Shown one piece after another: positions 1 through 5,604 of a stretch of DNA of 7,025 nucleotides; the first letter of the stretch is position 1; each line of letters begins with the position of its first letter. The translations under genes and the position numbers were made by a program. The notes beneath the pieces were generated by a model, which was given only the letters and a program-made list of their open reading frames with translations, had not been told where the DNA came from and did no database searches. This DNA is from JBEIDK01 sp040383485 (GTDB taxonomy: Bacteria > Bacteroidota > Bacteroidia > UBA4408). The DNA lies in the NCBI GenBank assembly GCA_040383485.1, contig JBEIDK010000164.1:1-7025 (forward strand). The letters are read 5' to 3'.

Positions 1-2
1 TA

Positions 3-545
3 AAAACCAATTGCAATGGAGATACTGCCGCACCTGTTGCACAATTTAATGCAGTAGTAGATTATACCAACAATCATATTGTTAGCATACAAAACCAAAG
101 CCTCCGCTACGATACTTGCATATATGATTTTGGCGATGGTAGCCCTTTGGTGTATAAAAGCTATTTAGATACAGGCATATTTACGCATACCTACACCAAC
201 ATAGCAGCTGCATACAACATAAGCATGATAGCCAAAAGCTGTAACCAAGATTATGATACCACACAAACAAGTGTAACTACAGGAAGCCCCACCAACCTCC
301 CCCAAGGGGAGGCTTTTAGGCTAGTGCCTAATCCAAACAATGGTGTTTTTTCATTACATTTTAAATTGGGTAACCTAAGCAGTGCGAACCTCAATATTTT
401 TGATAATTTTGGGTCCATAGTTTATAATACAAACATTACGAAAGAGATTACCGCTATCGATATATCAAGCTTTGCAAAAGGTATTTATACATTGCAAATG
501 ATTACTAATAATGCTATTTATTATGAGAAATTGGTTAAGAATTAA
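3..545 (+). CDS. PKD-domain protein with C-terminal T9SS type A sorting domain (3' end only)
   Basis: This is the last 180 residues of a protein whose start lies before the window; the frame is open from position 3. Fragment residues of about 12-90 resemble a PKD domain, with YDFGDGS followed by the HTYTN strand and an aromatic 'AYNISMIAKS' strand. A short linker of about residues 91-104 follows, then a typical T9SS type A (por secretion) sorting domain of about 75 residues. That domain starts at FRLVPNPNNG, continues through an 'LNIFDNFGSIVY' strand and 'IDISSFAKGIYTLQM', and ends in YEKLVKN. In the family, such proteins cross the inner membrane by Sec, pass the T9SS outer-membrane pore, and have the domain cleaved on anchoring or release. 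Adhesion or matrix binding is likely, but any catalytic part is out of view. The linker contains an in-frame palindromic repeat, and isoleucine codon choice differs on its two sides. The sorting-domain call is firm and the PKD call good; the role is unknown. Confidence 0.88.
   Translation, partial: KTNCNGDTAAPVAQFNAVVDYTNNHIVSIQNQSLRYDTCIYDFGDGSPLVYKSYLDTGIFTHTYTNIAAAYNISMIAKSCNQDYDTTQTSVTTGSPTNLPQGEAFRLVPNPNNGVFSLHFKLGNLSSANLNIFDNFGSIVYNTNITKEITAIDISSFAKGIYTLQMITNNAIYYEKLVKN
296..312. repeat. G/C-rich palindromic repeat, in frame inside a CDS
   Basis: Arms cctcccc (296-302) and ggggagg (306-312) are a perfect 7-bp inverted repeat around a 3-nt loop. They sit in a C/G-rich patch (about 286-314) that contrasts with the A/T-rich surroundings. 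Palindromes built on cctccc/gggagg are, from general knowledge, a common interspersed repeat of Bacteroidota genomes. This one is translated as PTNLPQGE in the linker between the PKD and sorting domains and does not break the frame. Membership of a genome-wide family is inferred, because only this copy and a related one at 607-627 are visible. Confidence 0.7.
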
Positions 546-567
546 TAGTCTAAATTGTTATTAATAA

Positions 568-753
568 AATACAAATTTTAATTCTTATGTTATTACAGCA
601 GTCAATCCCTTCTCCTTAGGAGAGGGGCGCAAGGTATTTTATGGTTCGACAACTGGTAATTGGGGTGAGGCTAATTTGTACAAAGAAGTATTTGAACTGG
701 CACTCAATAATCCAGAAATGAAGGACAGTGCAGCAGTAACAACTCCAAAATAG
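568..753 (+). pseudogene. Orphan C-terminal coding remnant, no start codon
   Basis: The frame is open from just after a TAA at 565-567 to a TAG at 751-753, giving 61 residues. It has no ATG or GTG upstream of its convincing part, and the only internal TTG would leave about 25 residues. The downstream two thirds reads like real protein: FYGSTTGNWGEANLY, then KEVFELALNNPEM, then a polar tail ending TTPK. That supports a genuine former C-terminus rather than chance. The upstream part is low quality and includes the palindrome at 607-627, read as NPFSLGEGR. The simplest reading is the tail of a gene whose 5' part was lost or separated by rearrangement or repeat insertion. I do not recognise the parent family. 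An alternative is a small gene using an unusual start. Confidence 0.4.
607..627. repeat. G/C-rich palindromic repeat
   Basis: Positions 607-615 (cccttctcc) and 619-627 (ggagagggg) pair as a 9-bp stem with one G-T pair around the loop tta. Sequence style and G/C content match the palindrome at 296-312, so both probably belong to the same broad class of Bacteroidota interspersed repeats. A ggggtgagg segment at 662-670 may be the far end of a longer element. There is no T-run after the stem, so it is not a standard terminator. Confidence 0.6.
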
Positions 754-799
754 ACAATCGTTGTTAATCTAAATCTCAACAAAATTTAGCGTTTTAGAG

Positions 800-820
800 A
801 TGCTGAAATAAATTCAGCAT
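800..820. repeat. Palindromic repeat of the 'atgctgaa/ttcagcat' type
   Basis: Arms atgctgaa (800-807) and ttcagcat (813-820) form a perfect 8-bp stem around a 5-nt A/T loop, followed by gacaaaa. Elements of this form, with a ctgaa/ttcag stem followed by gaca, are very frequent between genes in many Bacteroidota genomes. It lies in non-coding DNA about 200 bp ahead of trxB. It could limit read-through from upstream or stabilise an RNA end. The absence of an immediate T-tract argues against a classical intrinsic terminator, although a T-rich stretch begins near 847. Confidence 0.65.
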
Positions 821-870
821 GACAAAACAGACTTTCGTGACAGCCTCTTTTATTTTTATTACATCATGGA

Positions 871-900
871 TTTGGTTATCAAATATATTTCATACCTATC
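871..900 (+). promoter_or_regulatory. Weak candidate promoter for trxB (Bacteroidota type)
   Basis: A TTTG at 871-874 is followed after an 18-bp spacer by TAccTatc at 893-900. This partly matches the Bacteroidota -33 TTTG / -7 TAnnTTTG pattern, but only the TAnnT part of the -7 box fits. It would leave a leader of roughly 110 nt. A better -7 look-alike, TTATTTTG at 970-977, has no -33 partner at the right distance. Either could be chance in such A/T-rich DNA. Confidence 0.2.
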
Positions 901-1017
901 TGTTTTCAACCTTAATTTATTGGAACTTACCTGATTAAATATCTTATTAACATTTACTAAACAAAGGCTTTATTTTGTATCGAATAATTAACTTCGTAGC
1001 TCAAAAATTAAAGCATA

Positions 1018-1962
1018 ATGAACAAAGAAATAGAGCATGTAAATTGCTTAATAATAGGTAGTGGTCCTGCAGGGTATACGGCAGCAATATATGCGGCAAG
1101 GGCCGATATGAAGCCTGTTATGTATGAAGGTTTACAACCGGGTGGTCAGTTAACCATTACTACTGAAGTAGAAAATTTCCCAGGTTACCCAAATGGAACA
1201 CAAGGTCCAGAAATGATGGAAGATTTGAAAAAACAAGCGTTGCGCTTTGGTACAGATGTTCGTTATGGACTGGCAACAAAAGTAGATTTTAACAGTCATC
1301 CTCATAAAATTATTGTTGATGAGAATAAAGAAATAACTGCAAATACTGTAATAATAGCAACAGGAGCAAGCGCAAAATGGCTAGGCCTAAAAAACGAAGA
1401 AAGGCTCAATGGATTTGGAGTTTCGGCATGTGCTGTTTGCGATGGTTTCTTTTACAAAGGTCAAGATGTTGCTATTGTTGGTGCAGGAGATACAGCTTGT
1501 GAGGAGGCTAGTTATTTGGCTAAGCTTTGTAAAAGCGTTACAATGTTAGTACGCAAAAGTGAAATGCGCGCCAGTAAAGCCATGATTCATAGGGTAGAAA
1601 ACACCTCAAACATTACCATTATGTATAATACTGAAACATTAGATATTTTAGGTGAAAAAGGTGTTGATGCAGTCTTAATAAAAAACAATATTACAAATGC
1701 TGAAACCAAATTACCCGTAACTGGTTTTTTTGTTGCCATTGGTCATAATCCAAATTCAACAATTTTTAAAGGACAAATGGATATGGACGCTGAAGGTTAT
1801 TTAAAAACTATACCTGGCACTACTAAAACAAATGTTGAAGGTGTTTTTGCCTGTGGCGATGTACAGGATAAAACATATAGACAAGCAGTAACGGCAGCAG
1901 GTACAGGTTGCATGGCTGCATTAGATGCAGAACGTTGGTTAGCAGCCAAAGGAATTCATTGA
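1018..1962 (+). CDS. trxB: Thioredoxin-disulfide reductase
   Basis: This 314-residue FAD- and NADPH-dependent enzyme reduces oxidised thioredoxin in the cytoplasm (EC 1.8.1.9), and its length is normal for bacterial TrxB. The FAD-binding GSGPAG lies at residues 14-19. The PGGQL and VENFPGY motifs (about 41-57) follow, then ATGAS (114-118). The redox-active CAVC has Cys138 and Cys141 and is followed by DG. The NADPH-domain GAGDTA is at 155-160, with a VRKSEMR segment (178-184) in the place of the phosphate-contacting HRR...R motif. The C-terminal FAD segment GVFACGDV is at 275-282, ending in the usual QAVTAAGTGCMAA helix. The ATG at 1018 has no Shine-Dalgarno sequence, which is usual in this phylum, and it places the Rossmann motif at the expected position. 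It leads a co-directional block, with a Fur-family regulator 46 bp downstream, a plausible redox/metal stress pairing. No anomaly is seen, and the identification is very secure. Confidence 0.97.
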   Translation: MNKEIEHVNCLIIGSGPAGYTAAIYAARADMKPVMYEGLQPGGQLTITTEVENFPGYPNGTQGPEMMEDLKKQALRFGTDVRYGLATKVDFNSHPHKIIVDENKEITANTVIIATGASAKWLGLKNEERLNGFGVSACAVCDGFFYKGQDVAIVGAGDTACEEASYLAKLCKSVTMLVRKSEMRASKAMIHRVENTSNITIMYNTETLDILGEKGVDAVLIKNNITNAETKLPVTGFFVAIGHNPNSTIFKGQMDMDAEGYLKTIPGTTKTNVEGVFACGDVQDKTYRQAVTAAGTGCMAALDAERWLAAKGIH

Positions 1963-2008
1963 TTTTATTAGTATTGAGTTAAGTTGTGATTGAATATAAT
2001 GATTTGTT

Positions 2009-2482
2009 ATGCAGATAAACGATACAAGGCTAAAAGTAAAAGAATTATTTACTAAATATTTAGAAGTTGGAGGACATAGAAAAACTCCTGAACGCTTTGC
2101 TATACTTGATGAAATTTATAGTGCAGAAGGACATTTTGATATTGAAAATTTGTATGAACTCATGCAACAAAAAAAGTATCACGTAAGTAAAGCTACTTTA
2201 TATAATACCATTGAGCTTTTGGTTGACTGTAATTTAGTAACTAAACATCAATTTGGTAAAAATATAGCTCAGTTCGAAAAGTCATATAAATACAAGCAAC
2301 ATGACCATCTTATTTGTAATAATTGCGGTAAGGTATTTGAATTTTGTGACCCAAGAATCCAGCAAATTCAGAATATGACACAGGATTTACTCGACTTTCA
2401 AATATCACATCATTCACTTAATTTTTTTGGTAATTGCAACAAGTTGTCAGAACATGGTAAGTGCGATAACATTAGTAATTAA
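2009..2482 (+). CDS. Fur-family metal-responsive transcriptional repressor
   Basis: This 157-residue protein has an N-terminal winged helix (about residues 20-85). It includes HRKTPERFAIL and the recognition helix HVSKATLYNTIELL (58-71), where TLYN replaces the more usual TVYR. The C-terminal dimerisation and metal domain carries likely sensing ligands His42, Glu90, His98, His100 and Glu111 by analogy with Fur. Glutamates at the two positions where PerR has aspartates favour Fur or Zur over a peroxide sensor. The structural zinc site has Cys103 and Cys106 (CNNC) and Cys143. Residue 146, where I expect the fourth cysteine of a second CxxC, is Leu; Cys152 might stand in for it. Fur proteins dimerise on metal binding and repress iron, zinc or oxidative stress genes. 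It sits 46 bp after trxB and 22 bp before a STAS gene, so it is probably co-transcribed. The family is secure; the metal specificity cannot be told from sequence alone. Confidence 0.93.
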   Translation: MQINDTRLKVKELFTKYLEVGGHRKTPERFAILDEIYSAEGHFDIENLYELMQQKKYHVSKATLYNTIELLVDCNLVTKHQFGKNIAQFEKSYKYKQHDHLICNNCGKVFEFCDPRIQQIQNMTQDLLDFQISHHSLNFFGNCNKLSEHGKCDNISN

Positions 2483-2504
2483 TCACATTATAATAACATC
2501 AATC

Positions 2505-2852
2505 ATGATAAATTTTAATTTTGAACCTACTGTTAAAGATGATATAGTAATTGTTAAGCTCATTGGTAGTTTAATAGAGAGCAGTAATGGCACATTACTA
2601 AGTGCAACTTTTGATGATTTTATTGACAAAGGATTGCATAAATTTATTTTGAATATGGAGAGTTTTGTTTACATGAACTCTAGTGGTCTTTCGGTAATTA
2701 TAAATTTACTTACTAAGGCCAGAAAAAATGATGGCGATGTAATCATTTGTAACATAACAAGGAAGAACAACGATATATTAACAATAACTAAATTGAATAG
2801 TGTTTTTATCGTTTGTGACGACGAGGAAGAAGCAATAAATTCATTCAAATAA
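2505..2852 (+). CDS. Single-domain STAS protein (anti-sigma factor antagonist-like)
   Basis: This 115-residue protein consists of one STAS domain. It has a beta hairpin (DDIVIVKLIGSL, 12-23), a strand with 'HKFILNME', the signature MNSSGLSVI (57-65), a helix, and a strand 'GDVIICN'. In SpoIIAA/RsbV-type antagonists the first serine of DSSG is phosphorylated by an anti-sigma kinase, and the dephosphorylated form binds that kinase and frees a sigma factor or other target. Here Ser59 is the likely acceptor, preceded by Asn58 in place of the usual Asp. I chose ATG 2505 because it starts right before the domain. The upstream in-frame start at 2427 would overlap the Fur gene and add a 26-residue non-domain tail. 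It lies 22 bp after fur and 10 bp before purA, so it is probably in the same transcript. No kinase or PP2C phosphatase partner is in view, so the target is unknown. Confidence 0.87.
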   Translation: MINFNFEPTVKDDIVIVKLIGSLIESSNGTLLSATFDDFIDKGLHKFILNMESFVYMNSSGLSVIINLLTKARKNDGDVIICNITRKNNDILTITKLNSVFIVCDDEEEAINSFK

Positions 2853-2862
2853 TTAAAAAAAT

Positions 2863-4146
2863 ATGAAAGCAGATGTACTCTTGGGGTTACAATGGGGAGA
2901 TGAAGGCAAAGGAAAAATTGTAGATGTATTAACACCAAACTATAATGTTATTGCAAGGTTTCAGGGCGGACCAAATGCTGGCCATACGCTAGAGTTTAAT
3001 GGAATAAAACACGTTTTGCATACTATTCCGAGTGGTATATTCCGCAAGGATGCTGTTAATGTAATAGGTAATGGAGTTGTAATTGATCCAATTGTTTTGC
3101 TGAAGGAAATTGTAGCATTAGAAAAGTTAGGTGTTAACATCAACCAAAGTTTAAAAATTTCAAAAAAAGCGCATTTAATCTTACCTACCCATCGCATTTT
3201 AGATGCCGCATCAGAATCACAAAAAGGAACATCTAAAATTGGCTCTACACTCAAAGGTATAGGCCCAACTTATATGGACAAAACGGGTAGAAATGGATTA
3301 AGGGTTGGAGATATATTTTTGAATAATTTTAATGAGAAATATAATTTATTATTAGCAAAACACGAGGAGTTAATTAAGTTTTATAATTACAGCTATAATA
3401 TTGAAAGTGCACAAGAGGAGTGGTTTGCAGCTATTGAAAAAATAAAAAAGTTAGAAATTATTGATAGTGAAATTTACGTTAACACTGCCCTAAATAGCGG
3501 ACAAAAAGTATTATGCGAAGGAGCACAAGGTTCATTGCTTGATATTGATTTTGGGACTTACCCATTTGTTACATCATCAAATACAACATGTGCTGGTGCT
3601 TGCACAGGATTAGGTATAGCTCCGAATAAAATTGAAAACGTTTACGGAATTTTTAAAGCATATTGTACAAGAGTAGGTAGTGGCCCATTCCCAACTGAAT
3701 TGGAAAATGAAGTAGGTGAGAAGATGCGTAAAATAGGTAACGAATACGGCAGCACTACAGGTCGTGAGAGAAGATGTGGATGGTTAGATTTGCCAGCATT
3801 AAAATATGCTGTTATGCTCAACGGAGTTACTGAACTTATAATGATGAAAGCAGATGTTCTGAATACTTTTGAAAATATTAAAGTTTGCACCCACTATAAT
3901 ATTAACGGCGAATTAACAGAGTATTTTCCTTATGATGCAACGGCCAATAATATTACCCCAATTTACGATACGCTAAATGGTTGGAATTGTGATACTGAAA
4001 ATGTAAAAACATTAGAGGAAATGCCTAAAGCATTAAAAGAATATATTGCTTATATAGAAAAAGCAGTTGGCGTTCCAATCACAATAGTTTCATTAGGGCC
4101 TGATAGGGCACAAACATTAACTAAAGACAATTTAATAACTGTTTAA
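2863..4146 (+). CDS. purA: Adenylosuccinate synthetase
   Basis: This 427-residue cytoplasmic enzyme joins IMP and aspartate with GTP hydrolysis to make adenylosuccinate, the first committed step from IMP to AMP (EC 6.3.4.4). The N-terminal QWGDEGKGK loop (10-18) places the catalytic Asp13 at its canonical number, and GGPNAGHT (35-42) places the catalytic His41. Further family motifs are GTSKIGSTLKGIGP (122-135), the GAQG segment (220-223), and the aspartate-binding STTGRERRCGWLD (297-309). The guanine-binding MMKADVL and the C-terminal SLGPDR follow. Length is normal and no key residue is missing. The ATG at 2863 follows the STAS stop by 10 bp, with an A-rich stretch instead of a Shine-Dalgarno sequence. 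It is a housekeeping gene, and its place after fur and STAS suggests co-transcription more than shared function. Confidence 0.98.
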   Translation: MKADVLLGLQWGDEGKGKIVDVLTPNYNVIARFQGGPNAGHTLEFNGIKHVLHTIPSGIFRKDAVNVIGNGVVIDPIVLLKEIVALEKLGVNINQSLKISKKAHLILPTHRILDAASESQKGTSKIGSTLKGIGPTYMDKTGRNGLRVGDIFLNNFNEKYNLLLAKHEELIKFYNYSYNIESAQEEWFAAIEKIKKLEIIDSEIYVNTALNSGQKVLCEGAQGSLLDIDFGTYPFVTSSNTTCAGACTGLGIAPNKIENVYGIFKAYCTRVGSGPFPTELENEVGEKMRKIGNEYGSTTGRERRCGWLDLPALKYAVMLNGVTELIMMKADVLNTFENIKVCTHYNINGELTEYFPYDATANNITPIYDTLNGWNCDTENVKTLEEMPKALKEYIAYIEKAVGVPITIVSLGPDRAQTLTKDNLITV

Positions 4147-4181
4147 TTAGAATTGTGATATTGTGTGTTGATATATAGGGA

Positions 4182-5597
4182 ATGGAAAAAACTTTCAAAG
4201 AGTTTAAAGAAGATTTTTACAACAAGTTTGATAATGCCGAAATCTTTGATTGCGGTGATTTTAATACAATAAAAATTGTACTTGACGGACTTAAAGTAAA
4301 TTATACACAATATAAAAGAAAACCTGATTTTTTTTTTGAAAGTTGGCGTTTATTTAGATTGCTATATTTAATAAAGAAGTTTTTTATTTGGAATAAAAAA
4401 TACAAACAGCAAAGAACAATTCTCGAGAGTAAAATATTAAGGTTTCAAAGCAGGAAATATTTAATATTTAGTGATAATAAACTTGTAAATGAAAATAATG
4501 GCAAGAAAAGTAGTTTGTATTTTTCTAGAATCATTGATGATTTACTACCAGTAAATTCTATTTTTGTTGGGTATTCAACCGAATCAGAAAATTTAAATAC
4601 TCCCTTTGATGTTTCTAATTTAGAAATTGTTGCAGCTTCACTATATGCTGAATTTAATGAATCCGAGCTAATACTTAGAAATGATTTAATAAAGAATTAC
4701 AAGTATTTAAAAACTTTAAAAATTTTTTCGCAGGCAGAGCTTAGTAATATAAAGATTGCTTACGTAAATTTTTTTAAACAATTTAGAATCTGGAATTATT
4801 TCTTTAAGAAATTAAATTTAAAATCAATTATTATCACCGCCCATTACCACAAAGAAGGATTGGTTTATGCAGCAAAAAGAAACAACATAAAAGTTGTTGA
4901 ATTACAGCATGGTTTAATTGCTAATGAAGATATTTTTTATGTGTTCCCAAAAAAAATAGAGAATGTTATAGCTAAGGCATTGTTTGCCAATTTTATTTTT
5001 GTTTATGGCAAAGCATGGGGCGATGTACTTTTAAATGGCTCAGAATATAAACCTGAACAAATAAAAATATTAGGTTACTACCATGCACAAGTAAAATATT
5101 TATTTGATTCTGAATTTGAAAAAGCGATTAAAAATAAAAAGGTTGCTTTACTAACTACTCAAACTTTCATGGAGGAACTCTTTATTGATTGGATAAAGAA
5201 AATTGCAAATAGCATTCCTGATAATTTTATATTAATTATTAAAACACATCCAAATGAAGATAAGAAAAAGTATCTGTTAGAAATAAAAGAGTTTAAAAAT
5301 GTAATGCTTGTCGATATTAATTTAGATGCATTATTATCTATTTCCGACTTTAATATTTCATGCTACTCAACCACTATTTTTGATGCAATGCGATTTAATG
5401 TGAAGTCCTTTGCACTCAACTTTATTTCGTGTATTGACTATGTAAATGCGCTAGTTGAGAAGAATCTAGTAGTAAAATTAGAACCAAATGAAAATGTTTT
5501 TGACTGTCTGAATTTACTCGACAATATTAAAATTGAACAGGAAGAATATTATTCAGATTACAATTTTAAAATTCTAAAAGAGATATTAGAAAATTAA
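4182..5597 (+). CDS. GT-B-like capsular/teichoic-acid-type glycosyltransferase (putative)
   Basis: I do not recognise this 471-residue protein as a named gene, but its C-terminal half looks like a GT-B fold of the capsule or CDP-glycerol polymerase kind. ELQHG (240-244) after a strand-helix unit is the common glycan-transferase inter-domain motif, and a family-like 'IFVYGKAWGDVL' follows. A strand and KTHPNED (354-360) come next. Then 'ISDFNISCYSTTIFDAM' (386-403) corresponds to the D...S-STT-FDA nucleotide-sugar or phosphate site of KpsS/KpsC and PF04464-type enzymes. The N-terminal 200 residues are Lys-, Phe- and Tyr-rich without a clear domain, signal peptide or membrane span; hydrophobic patch 58-70 is too short and charged. 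A cytoplasmic or inner-membrane-associated role in surface polysaccharide assembly is inferred. It starts 35 bp after purA, with no other polysaccharide genes nearby. A run of ten T lies at 4328-4337, encoding part of DFFFE. The fold call is moderate; donor and acceptor are unknown. Confidence 0.6.
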   Translation: MEKTFKEFKEDFYNKFDNAEIFDCGDFNTIKIVLDGLKVNYTQYKRKPDFFFESWRLFRLLYLIKKFFIWNKKYKQQRTILESKILRFQSRKYLIFSDNKLVNENNGKKSSLYFSRIIDDLLPVNSIFVGYSTESENLNTPFDVSNLEIVAASLYAEFNESELILRNDLIKNYKYLKTLKIFSQAELSNIKIAYVNFFKQFRIWNYFFKKLNLKSIIITAHYHKEGLVYAAKRNNIKVVELQHGLIANEDIFYVFPKKIENVIAKALFANFIFVYGKAWGDVLLNGSEYKPEQIKILGYYHAQVKYLFDSEFEKAIKNKKVALLTTQTFMEELFIDWIKKIANSIPDNFILIIKTHPNEDKKKYLLEIKEFKNVMLVDINLDALLSISDFNISCYSTTIFDAMRFNVKSFALNFISCIDYVNALVEKNLVVKLEPNENVFDCLNLLDNIKIEQEEYYSDYNFKILKEILEN

Positions 5598-5604
5598 TAC
5601 ATCA

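Larger units (their letters stand above)
546..1017. other. Gene-poor strip between the T9SS protein gene and trxB
   Basis: These 472 bases contain no intact gene that I can support. In order they hold: an A/T-rich spacer; an orphan coding remnant (568-753) containing a G/C-rich palindrome (607-627); a short spacer; a second, unrelated palindrome (800-820); and about 200 bases of A/T-rich leader ahead of trxB that presumably carries its promoter. No tRNA-like or riboswitch-like fold was recognised. The two palindromes and the gene fragment suggest a site that tolerates insertions. Confidence 0.6.

Noticed and set aside
542..570. Possible terminator after the T9SS protein (ttaata/tattaa arms)
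   Set aside because: The stem is six A/T pairs only, with no G/C and a long loop, so it is not a credible intrinsic terminator.
800..850. Intrinsic terminator reading of the 800-820 hairpin
   Set aside because: The stem is good, but it is followed by gacaaaacag rather than a T-tract; it fits an interspersed repeat better.
1990..2008. ATAATGAT just ahead of the Fur-family start, resembling half a Fur box (autoregulation)
   Set aside because: Only one half-site matches, there is no proper palindromic 7-1-7 arrangement, and such A/T words are common by chance here.
2427..2504. Upstream in-frame start that would lengthen the STAS protein by 26 residues
   Set aside because: It overlaps the Fur gene by 56 bases, the extra residues are not part of the STAS domain, and ATG 2505 sits right at the domain edge.
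2669..2938. Minus-strand open frame of 89 residues across the STAS/purA junction
   Set aside because: It lies antisense to two well-identified genes, its composition is typical of a shadow frame, and no domain is seen.
2961..3254. Minus-strand open frame of 97 residues inside purA
   Set aside because: It is the antisense shadow of a highly conserved coding region; no motif or start context is seen.
3642..3890. Minus-strand open frame of 82 residues inside purA
   Set aside because: Same reason: antisense shadow of conserved codons.
4949..4956. A8 run inside the glycosyltransferase gene as a second slippage site
   Set aside because: Runs of eight A are expected often in DNA this A/T-rich; it encodes ordinary Lys-Lys codons.
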